Below are positions 51,866 to 59,679 of a stretch of DNA of 64,000 nucleotides, piece by piece. Positions within the stretch are counted from its first letter, which is position 1; every line of letters starts with the position of its first letter. The stretch is from positions 200,725 to 264,724 of the forward strand of contig DETD01000019.1 in the NCBI GenBank assembly GCA_002362105.1, read 5' to 3'. Origin of the DNA: Bacteroidales bacterium UBA3297. GTDB taxonomy: Bacteria > Bacteroidota > Bacteroidia > Bacteroidales > Paludibacteraceae. The notes below the pieces were generated by a model that worked only from the letters and a program-made list of their open reading frames with translations, was not told the DNA's origin and ran no database searches. The position numbers and the translations under genes are program-made.

Positions 51866-52546
51866 CTATTGGTAGGTTTCTACCTCAATGAGGTACCATT
51901 TGCGGTTGATGCAAATGAAGTTGTATATCTGCGACAATTTTCTGTCGTTGTAAACGTAGATACGCCGGTTTTTGGCGTCGTTCACATTCTTCAGAATGCA
52001 GATTTGTGGGCAGATCGACGAAAAACTGATGTAGTTCCACTCGCGTGGCATTAGCAGCTTGCTGTTGCTTTCTTTACCGTTTTTGAAACTGCGGATAGGG
52101 AAAGGAAATATGGTTCGTTTAATCTGCAAATCGTGGTTGCGGGAGTACTCGCTTAAGAAAGTGAGGAACTCGTGGTCTTCGTTTGTGTTAGACGTGATTT
52201 TGTTCAAGAGGAAAGACTTCCCGTTAGGTGCGAAGTTGCAGGTACGGGTGTCTTTTGTCGACAAATCGGCCAGACTCATCTTTAGTTCACCCTTCGACAA
52301 ATTGGGGGTGTTGATGGAGTCGGCACACACTACCGCAATAACGGAGGTGTTCGACAAGCGGAGGTAGTTTCCGCCATGGGCCGCCTTTTTCCCGTCGATG
52401 GTTAGTGATGGCGACGTTGATTTGTCTTGTTTCTCGGGATGTGACAGGAAGTTGAGCAGATAGTTGGCAAAATTTTCAGCATTTGCCGACGGACAACACA
52501 GTGCTGCCAGCAATGCGAGAAATGTTATATGTTTGCCAATTTTCAT
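51866..52546 (-). CDS. Exported protein, family unknown (DUF4348-like layout)
   Basis: The frame opens at 52588, upstream of the probable transcription start, so the ATG at 52546 (MKIGKHITFLALLAALCC) is chosen, giving 226 residues with a signal peptide ending SANAE. The mature part ends in KWYLIEVETYQ, as in many small Bacteroidales exported proteins of the DUF4348 type, but I cannot confirm that family. A -7 box (52578-52585) precedes it and the GHL10 gene follows after 27 bp. Confidence 0.6.
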   Translation of the reverse strand: MKIGKHITFLALLAALCCPSANAENFANYLLNFLSHPEKQDKSTSPSLTIDGKKAAHGGNYLRLSNTSVIAVVCADSINTPNLSKGELKMSLADLSTKDTRTCNFAPNGKSFLLNKITSNTNEDHEFLTFLSEYSRNHDLQIKRTIFPFPIRSFKNGKESNSKLLMPREWNYISFSSICPQICILKNVNDAKNRRIYVYNDRKLSQIYNFICINRKWYLIEVETYQ

Positions 52547-52577
52547 TATTATCCCCATCTTAAAGTCTACTATATTA

Positions 52578-52585
52578 CAAAAATA
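52578..52585 (-). promoter_or_regulatory. -7 box TATTTTTG for the exported-protein/GHL10 operon
   Basis: CAAAAATA on plus is TATTTTTG on minus, 31 bp before the chosen start. A CAAA at 52598-52601 is too near for a -33 element. Confidence 0.45.
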
Positions 52586-52720
52586 CAAAACCTAGGCCAA
52601 AGCATGAAAAACTGAATTGCTTTTTTTGAAAATTATTGTTTCGCGGATAATTTGGCTGCCCCGAAAAGCCTTTTTTATCCGTTTGTCTGGGCTTGAATCT
52701 GCTATCTTACTGCTTTTTCG

Positions 52721-52728
52721 TACCTTTG
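52721..52728 (+). promoter_or_regulatory. -7 box TACCTTTG for the SUFU/DUF2185 gene
   Basis: TACCTTTG lies 24 bp before the ATG at 52753 and matches TAnnTTTG. No proper -33 TTTG is seen. Confidence 0.55.
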
Positions 52729-52752
52729 GGAAAAATTTAGAATTTTACTGAA

Positions 52753-54699
52753 ATGCAACCCGAAACATATACTCCAGCATCGTTACAGAACATCCGTCAA
52801 CATATATCCGACCATATTGGCGAGGCGGAATACTACATGCAGATGAGTTTGGATAATGGGCTGTTGGTTGAAATAGATATTGTCCGTCCTACTTATTATC
52901 GTAATTTCTATACTCTGGTAACCGTTGGTTTGGGAGCGTACCTGAATCCCGAGGTTGCTGTAAACGGTGGTACCGGACGTTGCGAACTCACGTTTTACCT
53001 GCCGGCCAACTGGCAAACCGATTGTGAGGAATGGAACAAGGAAAATAGGAACTGGCCTATCGACTTGTTGAAAACGTTTGTCGGTAAGGCGGTCTCCGAC
53101 GGTATAAGCGTGGGGACTGTTGTCGACAATGGCGGCGCTTTCGATAGTTGCACGGCTCAGTGTGCGGCTACCCTTATTGAACAGGTTGAAGACGAAATGC
53201 GCGTTTGTACTTTGGAGGGGGACGTTAAGGTGGAATTCTTGTCGGTCTTCTCTATTTACCGTGAAGAGTGCGAATTCTTGCGGGCGAATGGCGTGGATGC
53301 GCTGATGCAGACTATTGACGATGATTTGGAAATAATACAGGTGGCTCCGCTCTGCCTTTCGCGGAAAAATGTGCTGGGACTTAATAATAAGAACTATTGG
53401 CTGAAGCACGAGTCACAAATACTTAGCGACTGGACAGACGGACCTTATTGTTATGCTAGCGACAGCATTATGGTCGATGGGAAACCTATTGGCTATTGTT
53501 ACAGGGTTGAACCCGATGAAAGCGATACGCTGGGCTGGGATAGCGGATGGCGCTTCTTTGCGGTTGACGATGACCAGGAGTACCGCGATAATCCGAAGAA
53601 TATCGGCAACTTCGAACTGAATACCTTATGTAATGTCGATTCGCTTATTCTGCCGTTGTTGCATGCTCCTTTCGGCTCGGCTTTCCGTCGGGTTGCCGGC
53701 GGTGACTTCGTTTTTGAGGCGGGTCCTGTCATTCCACAACAGAAAACGCTGATGCCTGCTGATGTGCGCAAACATTTGGAGAAAATGACGAAGGGCAACA
53801 GTGTCGATTTTGAGGAGGTCATCAAGTACCTGCGCCTATTTATGCACGATGGCATAGACCGGGGACTGTTCACGCTCGACGATGTGCGCGTCGACCTTGA
53901 AATGTCGTTGTGGTACGGCTATGCCTGCATTAACGCAGAAAGCTACGAACATAGTTTTGAGGCTGCGGCCCTGATGCCGTCGGCCGAGAATTATACGTTT
54001 GGTTGTGGTTGCTGGTACTACCGCTATTCGGCGGCGCTGATGAATTGTGGCCGGCTGAAAAGGGCGCTGCGTTATGCCGAATATGGGGTGATTCAAGAGC
54101 CCGAATATCCTTGGAACTGGTTGCAGTTGGGTAAACTCCGAGCCCATTTTGGAGATAAAGAGGGGGCTTTGCAAGCTGTGGACAAAGGTTTGGCGATTGT
54201 TCCCGGCGACTACGAGTTTCTTACGCTGCAGCGTGAAATTAATGCCGGGGCGACTCTCGAACAGATGGCGTTTCATGTTATAGACCCCGATTCTGACCAG
54301 CGTCTGCAAGACGGAACCTCGCCGAACTACGAGCATAAGAAACGGCTGGTGGCGGGGTTGGTGTGCGATGCGAACGCCCTAAAGCAGGTGAAGGCGATGT
54401 TCAAACCTATGTCGGAATGGTCGGCCGATACCCCTTATTGCAGCTTTACTTGGAATATAACGGCCGAGCCGCTGGTGATTGGCTTTGGCATGAACGAGGC
54501 GGCGTTGTCGAAGATAGATTTGGCCTGGTTGTGGACGGTCCGCGAAAAACTCGATGGCCCGCGCTACCGACGCCGAACCGACAACAAGGGTGTTGAACTC
54601 AAACTGGTTACCGTAATGATTGGTTGGAACAAGCAAGTTGACCTTATCTACCAGTATCCAAACAGCACAAAGCTGATGAAGATGGCTATGAAGGTATAG
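52753..54699 (+). CDS. SUFU-like / DUF2185 (Imm33-like) / TPR multidomain protein
   Basis: A 648-residue cytoplasmic protein without signal peptide. Residues about 25-210 resemble the suppressor-of-fused (SUFU) domain (RPTYYRNFYTLVTVGLGAY, then CELTFYLPANW and the later YREECEFL). Residues about 235-325 resemble DUF2185/Imm33: YCYASDSIMVDGKPIGYCYR, DSGWRFFAVDDDQEY and CNVDSLILPLLHAPFGSAF. Then come TPR-like helices (about 400-500, ALRYAEYGVIQEPEYPWNWL and DKEGALQAVDKGLAIVPGDY) and a C-terminal module (about 550-648). SUFU and DUF2185 domains are both known as immunity-type modules of polymorphic toxin systems, but no toxin is nearby. The product could neutralise an incoming effector; that is inference. 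A strong terminator follows. Confidence 0.7.
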   Translation: MQPETYTPASLQNIRQHISDHIGEAEYYMQMSLDNGLLVEIDIVRPTYYRNFYTLVTVGLGAYLNPEVAVNGGTGRCELTFYLPANWQTDCEEWNKENRNWPIDLLKTFVGKAVSDGISVGTVVDNGGAFDSCTAQCAATLIEQVEDEMRVCTLEGDVKVEFLSVFSIYREECEFLRANGVDALMQTIDDDLEIIQVAPLCLSRKNVLGLNNKNYWLKHESQILSDWTDGPYCYASDSIMVDGKPIGYCYRVEPDESDTLGWDSGWRFFAVDDDQEYRDNPKNIGNFELNTLCNVDSLILPLLHAPFGSAFRRVAGGDFVFEAGPVIPQQKTLMPADVRKHLEKMTKGNSVDFEEVIKYLRLFMHDGIDRGLFTLDDVRVDLEMSLWYGYACINAESYEHSFEAAALMPSAENYTFGCGCWYYRYSAALMNCGRLKRALRYAEYGVIQEPEYPWNWLQLGKLRAHFGDKEGALQAVDKGLAIVPGDYEFLTLQREINAGATLEQMAFHVIDPDSDQRLQDGTSPNYEHKKRLVAGLVCDANALKQVKAMFKPMSEWSADTPYCSFTWNITAEPLVIGFGMNEAALSKIDLAWLWTVREKLDGPRYRRRTDNKGVELKLVTVMIGWNKQVDLIYQYPNSTKLMKMAMKV

Positions 54700-54719
54700 G
54701 CGGGTTGTTGTGGAACAAA

Positions 54720-54765
54720 AAAACGAAGGGAGGGCGTGCCAAAATGGTCGTCCTCCCTTCGTTTT
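54720..54765. terminator. Strong bidirectional terminator
   Basis: AAAACGAAGGGAGG (54720-54733) pairs with CCTCCCTTCGTTTT (54752-54765). It separates the convergent SUFU/DUF2185 gene and the efflux operon, and has A/T tracts on both sides. Confidence 0.9.
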
Positions 54766-54781
54766 AGTTTATTTATAGACC

Positions 54782-56014
54782 TTATTCGTACCTTAAAGCG
54801 GTAATAGGGTCCATGTTGGCTGCCTTTTTAGCTGGATACCAGCCGAAGAAGACGCCTGTTGCAGCGCAGACTACAAACGACACAGCTATGGCCGTGTAAC
54901 TCACCACAAACGGCATATTCATCAGAGACGTGCCGACATACGACAGTATGAGCCCCAATATAATGCCAATAATTCCACCGATAAGGCTGAGGATGGCACT
55001 CTCGATAAGGAACTGCATAAGGATGTCTTTGCCGCGTGCGCCTATTGCCATGCGCAGACCAATTTCCTTCGTACGTTCGGTAACGGTTACATACATAATG
55101 TTCATGATGCCGATTCCGCCCACAATGAGCGAAATGGAGGCGATGGCTGCCAGCAGAGTGGTCAGTGTGCCGGTCATGCTGTTCATCATCGAAAGCATTT
55201 CGGCCTGTGTGCGTACCTCGAAGTCGTCGTCTTGGTAGTCGAGCAGCTTGTGGTTTTCGCGTAAGAGGAGGGCTACCTCGGCAACAGCCTGGTCGGCTAC
55301 TTCTTCGCTAGAGGCCGAGCAATAGATCATCTGAAGGTAGTCGTTACCCAAAAAACGCTTTTGAACGGTGGTGTAAGGTGCAATCATAATGTCGTCTTGG
55401 TCTTGCCCCATGCTGTTGCTACCTTTCGACTCGAGCACACCAATAATCTTTAACGGAATACCTTTGAATTTGATGTCTTTTCCCACAACATTGATAACGT
55501 TGGCCGAGTCTTCCGGAAAAATGTTCTTCACAACGGTTTGACCAATAACGCACACTTTCGAATACTTGTTGACGTCGTCATCGGTAAAGTTTGTGCCTGC
55601 AGCCAACTCAAATTTCCTGATTTTCAGCAAATCGACCGAGCCGCCTTGCAACGAGCCCAGGGCGTTGTTGTTGCCATTTACGATTTGTCCGCTGGCCGAT
55701 ACCGAAGGAGAAACGTAGCTGATGAACTTAGCTTCGTTCTTGATGCGTTCAGCGTCGGAAATAGTAAGAGACTGAGAGTTGTCGGAACCCATGCTCACAC
55801 CGCCGCGGCGCTGGTTGGCGCGCATAACCATAATCATGTTGGTTCCCATCGAGGAAACCTGCTCGGTGATGCTTTGTGACGAACTCTGACCGATGCTGAC
55901 CATTGCAATAACCGATGCAATACCAATCACTACGCCCAAAATGGTGAGCAGTGTTCGAGTCTTGTTCCTTAAAATGGCATCCCAAGCCACTTTTAGCAGA
56001 TTGGATATATTCAT
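54782..56014 (-). CDS. MacB-type ABC transporter permease
   Basis: A 410-residue inner-membrane protein with the MacB/FtsX layout: first helix with TRTLLTILGVVIGIASVIAM, a large periplasmic domain (about 45-280), and three C-terminal helices with GGIGIMNIMYVTVTERTKEIG and RMAIGARGKDILMQFLIE. It forms the membrane part of a tripartite efflux pump with the ATPase and adaptor encoded upstream; substrates of such pumps include macrolides, peptides and siderophores. It is last in the operon TolC-adaptor-ATPase-permease, 20 bp after the ATPase gene. Confidence 0.92.
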   Translation of the reverse strand: MNISNLLKVAWDAILRNKTRTLLTILGVVIGIASVIAMVSIGQSSSQSITEQVSSMGTNMIMVMRANQRRGGVSMGSDNSQSLTISDAERIKNEAKFISYVSPSVSASGQIVNGNNNALGSLQGGSVDLLKIRKFELAAGTNFTDDDVNKYSKVCVIGQTVVKNIFPEDSANVINVVGKDIKFKGIPLKIIGVLESKGSNSMGQDQDDIMIAPYTTVQKRFLGNDYLQMIYCSASSEEVADQAVAEVALLLRENHKLLDYQDDDFEVRTQAEMLSMMNSMTGTLTTLLAAIASISLIVGGIGIMNIMYVTVTERTKEIGLRMAIGARGKDILMQFLIESAILSLIGGIIGIILGLILSYVGTSLMNMPFVVSYTAIAVSFVVCAATGVFFGWYPAKKAANMDPITALRYE

Positions 56015-56034
56015 TGTTTGAGAATGCTTTGAGT

Positions 56035-56817
56035 TTAGTAGTCGGAAGATGCTGGAAGAGCGTCGAGGGCGGCTTGTGCCGACTGCGTCTCAACCAGGTT
56101 GTCTTTCATTATTTTGCCGTCGCGCAGCATAACCTGCCGTTTGGTGAAGAGGGCGATGTCGGGCTCGTGTGTGACGAATCCGATGGTAACGCCTTGTTCG
56201 TTCAACTTCTGGAAGAGGCTCATAATCTCGTACGAGGTACGGGTATCGAGGTTACCGGTGGCCTCGTCGGCCAAAAGAATGACGGGGTCGTTCACAATGG
56301 CGCGCGCAATGGCAATACGCTGCTGTTGTCCGCCCGACATCTGGTTAGGTGTATGGTTGGCCCTGTTGGCCATACCCACCAGCTCGAGGGCGTGTTCGGC
56401 ACGTTCGCGTCGTTCTTTCGCATTTATGCTGCTGTTGTAGAGGAGGGGCAGTTCCACCTGCTCGATAGAGGTGGTACGTGGCAGAAGGTTGTAGCTTTGG
56501 AAGACAAAGCCAATCTTCTTGTTCCTGATGTCTGCCAGCTGGTCTTTACTACAAATAGCCGCATCGACGCCGTCGATGTAGTAGTGCCCGCTGGTAGGCT
56601 TGTCTAAACAGCCCAATATGTTCAGCATAGTCGACTTTCCGCTACCCGAGGTCCCCATTATGGCGACAAACTCGCCTCGCTTGATGTCGAAGGTAACGCC
56701 GCGTAGGGCGTGTACGGTTTCGCTACCAACAATGAAGTCGCGTTTTAGGTCTTCTATTCTGATGATGGCTTCATTGTTGTTAACAACGGAACCGTCGTTT
56801 GTCGTTTTTTCATTCAT
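56035..56817 (-). CDS. MacB-type ABC transporter ATP-binding protein
   Basis: A 260-residue ATPase with Walker A GTSGSGKS at 55-62, Q-loop FQSYNLLPRT, signature MSGGQQQR (near 160), Walker B VILLADEAT and H-loop FVTHEP. It is of the LolD/MacB subfamily and powers the permease encoded 20 bp downstream. In MacB of proteobacteria the ATPase and permease are fused; here they are separate, as is common in Bacteroidota. Confidence 0.93.
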   Translation of the reverse strand: MNEKTTNDGSVVNNNEAIIRIEDLKRDFIVGSETVHALRGVTFDIKRGEFVAIMGTSGSGKSTMLNILGCLDKPTSGHYYIDGVDAAICSKDQLADIRNKKIGFVFQSYNLLPRTTSIEQVELPLLYNSSINAKERRERAEHALELVGMANRANHTPNQMSGGQQQRIAIARAIVNDPVILLADEATGNLDTRTSYEIMSLFQKLNEQGVTIGFVTHEPDIALFTKRQVMLRDGKIMKDNLVETQSAQAALDALPASSDY

Positions 56818-56832
56818 GGCAGTTAAGCTAAT

Positions 56833-58092
56833 TTATTTGCCAGGTCCGTTCGGACCTGCGCCTCTCGAACTGTTCTTTCTGCCGCGGTTAGGTCCCTTTG
56901 GCATGAACGGATTGTTGGCATTCCTTGTCTTTCCTTTCGCACCGACAGATGCGTTGGTGATAACGGTATCGCCTTCGGCAATACCGCCTTTGACGATGTA
57001 GTTGACGCCGTCGCTCAAACCAACCGTAACGCGTCGGGGAGCCATCTTTTCTCCGTTTTTAACCCATACGGTCTTCTCTGTACGGCTGTTGCCCGCAGGA
57101 GCGGCCCCTGAAGGGCGTTTCATGCCGAAACCTTCACCAGGCTCGCCTTCAGGACGTCCCTTCGGACGTGGCAGTGCCTTGAAAATCTCTTCTGTTGGCT
57201 CCCAACTGGTGGCAGCAACCGGTACCACCAAGTCGGCAACCGATTCGGTGATGATGGTGATGCTGGCCGTCATGCCCGGATACAGTTTTTCATCTGGGTT
57301 TGGTGCGCTGATGATGACGGTGTAGGTCACCACATTGTTGGTGGTGTTCGGGCTCAGGCGAATCTGGTTAACGGTACCTTCGAACGTCTCGCCGTTGTAC
57401 GAGTCAACCGTAAAGGTTACTTTCTGTCCCTTCTTTACGGCGCCTATATCAGCCTCGTCGATTTTTGCCTCAACCTGCATGTTCTTCAAGTCGCGGGCAA
57501 TGGTGAAGAGGGTAGGGGTGCTGAACGAAGAGGCGACCGTCTGTCCCTCTTCCACTTCCTTACCCAAGACAACACCCTCAATCGGAGAGTAAATTTCCGC
57601 ATAGCTGAGGTTGACTTTCGCCTCGCGCACATTGGTTTGTGCTTGTGTGACCTGTGCCTTGGCCTGGCTCAGGGCGTTCTGAACCTGATCGAGGTCGCTT
57701 TTGGTAGCCGCCTTCTGGTCGAACAGTGTCTTTGTCCTGTTGTAGTTCTGCAAGGCTAGCGTGTAAGAACTGGTTGCGCTCTGTAGCGAGGCGTTACACT
57801 GGTTCAAGCGCTCTTGAAGCGTCGATTTGTCCAGTTCGGCCAACAACTGTCCTTTCTTAACGTGGCTGTTAAAGTCAACATAGATTTTTTTCACTTCTCC
57901 AGAAACCTGTGTTCCTACCTGGACCTCGTCAACAGGAGCCAGGCTGCCTGTTGCGGTTACTGTCGATTTCACGGTGTCTTTAGTCACCACCTTGGTGGTG
58001 AAGTTGACCGATTTCTGGCTTGGCCAGAATATCCAGGCTGCTAGACCTGCTACGGCAACAAGACCGGCTACGATAATCAGTTTCTTTTTCAT
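56833..58092 (-). CDS. MacA/HlyD-type periplasmic adaptor protein
   Basis: A 419-residue membrane-fusion protein. One N-terminal helix (KLIIVAGLVAVAGLAAWIFW) anchors it, followed by the lipoyl half VQVGTQVSGEVKKIYVDFNS, a coiled-coil hairpin (about 85-155, with NYNRTKTLFDQKAATKSDLD), the second lipoyl half and beta-barrel domains. It joins the ABC permease to the TolC-type channel. Two Gly/Pro/Arg-rich insertions, RPKGRPEGEPGEGFG and the C-terminal PKGPNRGRKNSSRGAGPNGP, are longer than usual. It is 15 bp upstream of the ATPase gene. Confidence 0.92.
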   Translation of the reverse strand: MKKKLIIVAGLVAVAGLAAWIFWPSQKSVNFTTKVVTKDTVKSTVTATGSLAPVDEVQVGTQVSGEVKKIYVDFNSHVKKGQLLAELDKSTLQERLNQCNASLQSATSSYTLALQNYNRTKTLFDQKAATKSDLDQVQNALSQAKAQVTQAQTNVREAKVNLSYAEIYSPIEGVVLGKEVEEGQTVASSFSTPTLFTIARDLKNMQVEAKIDEADIGAVKKGQKVTFTVDSYNGETFEGTVNQIRLSPNTTNNVVTYTVIISAPNPDEKLYPGMTASITIITESVADLVVPVAATSWEPTEEIFKALPRPKGRPEGEPGEGFGMKRPSGAAPAGNSRTEKTVWVKNGEKMAPRRVTVGLSDGVNYIVKGGIAEGDTVITNASVGAKGKTRNANNPFMPKGPNRGRKNSSRGAGPNGPGK

Positions 58093-58130
58093 TATCTTAT
58101 AGTTCTTTTTCTTTCTTTACAATTTGTGTT

Positions 58131-59432
58131 TTAGTCCATTCTTACACCGTTGCCTGTGTACACGTCTAAAATTTTGCGGTTTAGAATGAAAGAATACTTG
58201 GCCTGTACGTATTCGTTGATGGCATTGATGTAGTTTGCTTGCTGGGTCAGCAAGTCGGTTATGACCACTGAACCCACATTGAATTTGGCGTTGTAGACGT
58301 TGAGCACCTCGCGGTAGGCCTTGCAACGCTGTTTAGCCATTTTGTAACGCTCGTAGGCAAGTCTCACATTCTGGTATTGGTTGATAACGGTTTGTTTGAT
58401 TTCTAGTTCGGTCTGCGACTTGTCGAGTTCGGCCATCTGTTTGGCGTACTTGTTTTGTGTCAGCTTGCTCTTTGTCTGCCCGCGGTCGTAAATAGGCATG
58501 CTCAACGAAATGCCCACTTGCTGGCTGAAGTTGTCGCCCAACTGGCTTCCCATATCGTCGAAGTCGCGGTGGCTGGTACTGATACCCGCGCTTGCACTGA
58601 TGGTAGGGCGCTTGTTCGCCTTGATAATTTCGGTCTGTATTTCGGCCGCCTCAATAGCGCTCTTTGTCAGTTTCAGTTCAGGCATAGTCTGTAAGGCGTT
58701 GTTTACGCATTCTTCTTGCGGCGGCAGCAGAGCCAGCGCGTCGATGGTGCTGGTGTCGGGACCAACAAGGCTTAAATTGGCACTAGGGTCCATGCTGAGT
58801 AACTTTTTAAGCGACATCAGACTGGTCTGGCGGGAAATGCGTGACTCCAGCGTGTCGGTACGGTTTTGTGCGTATTGGGCATCGAGCACCAGATAGTCGC
58901 TTTCGAGAAGGGCGCCGGCGTCGAACTTCTTTTTTCCTTGCTCGGCTTGTTCTTTGCTGGTGGCAACAACCGCCTCTTTGTATTTAATGCTTTCTTCGCT
59001 TCTCAAAACAGTCAGGTAGGCGTTGAGGATCTCAATGCTCAGGCTGTTGTCGTATTTGTCTACCCTCAGTTTTGTATCCTCTTCCTCAATCTGGCTTTTT
59101 TTGATGGAGTTGGTAATGCTGCCGCCCTGGTAGATGGCTATGCCGGCATTAATGCCCGCGTTGCCAATTATGTGCACGCTGCTTTGGCTGCCCATGTGGC
59201 TGGCTGTTTCGCCAGCGCTAAGGTTTACGCTTGGCTTGCGGTTGTTTCTCGCCTGGGTGGTGTTTTCTTCCGCACTTTTCTCTGAAAGTTTCAAACTTTG
59301 GCGCTGTAGGTTGTTGCCGAATGCATATTGCAGGCACTGGTCAAGAGTTAAGTGGTAGCTGCCCGCATCTTGGGCTAGTGTTGCTGTCGGCAAGAAAGCC
59401 AAACAAGCAAAAAGAAATGGATATTTTCTCAT
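58131..59432 (-). CDS. TolC family outer-membrane efflux protein
   Basis: A 433-residue outer-membrane channel. The signal peptide ends ATLAQ. Two internal repeats of the OEP type are seen: LDQCLQYAFGNNLQRQSLK with a long helical segment, and again from EECVNNALQTMPELKLTKSA. The final helix ends AINEYVQAKYSFILNRKILD. It is the outer component of the efflux pump whose other parts follow in the same operon; the next gene starts 38 bp downstream. A -7 box (59490-59497) precedes it. Confidence 0.93.
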   Translation of the reverse strand: MRKYPFLFACLAFLPTATLAQDAGSYHLTLDQCLQYAFGNNLQRQSLKLSEKSAEENTTQARNNRKPSVNLSAGETASHMGSQSSVHIIGNAGINAGIAIYQGGSITNSIKKSQIEEEDTKLRVDKYDNSLSIEILNAYLTVLRSEESIKYKEAVVATSKEQAEQGKKKFDAGALLESDYLVLDAQYAQNRTDTLESRISRQTSLMSLKKLLSMDPSANLSLVGPDTSTIDALALLPPQEECVNNALQTMPELKLTKSAIEAAEIQTEIIKANKRPTISASAGISTSHRDFDDMGSQLGDNFSQQVGISLSMPIYDRGQTKSKLTQNKYAKQMAELDKSQTELEIKQTVINQYQNVRLAYERYKMAKQRCKAYREVLNVYNAKFNVGSVVITDLLTQQANYINAINEYVQAKYSFILNRKILDVYTGNGVRMD

Positions 59433-59489
59433 ATAAGTTTTTACGTTCTCCAGTCAACCCTTTGGGAGAAAAGGATTTGTTTATTTTAA

Positions 59490-59497
59490 CAAAGATA
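59490..59497 (-). promoter_or_regulatory. -7 box TATCTTTG for the efflux operon
   Basis: CAAAGATA on plus is TATCTTTG on minus, 57 bp before the TolC-family start. A CAAA at 59522-59525 is a -33 candidate with 24-bp spacing. Confidence 0.55.
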
Positions 59498-59627
59498 ATT
59501 TTATTTTTCTATAGATTTCAACAAAATACAACAAGTGTACTTAAAAAAACAACAAGAGTTCTCATTTTTAAGTGTTAGAATGTCTTTTTGCTCAAAAAAA
59601 TGCAAAATATCGTCTTTGAACATAAAA

Positions 59628-59658
59628 AAAGAGCCGACTTATCGCAAGCCAGCTCTTT
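59628..59658 (-). terminator. Terminator of the GH10 xylanase gene
   Basis: AAAGAGC (59628-59634) pairs with GCTCTTT (59652-59658), with an inner GACTT/AAGC stem. On the minus strand it is followed by seven T. It is 21 bp after the xylanase stop. Confidence 0.85.
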
Positions 59659-59679
59659 CGCATAGTTGTTGTTTTTGCC

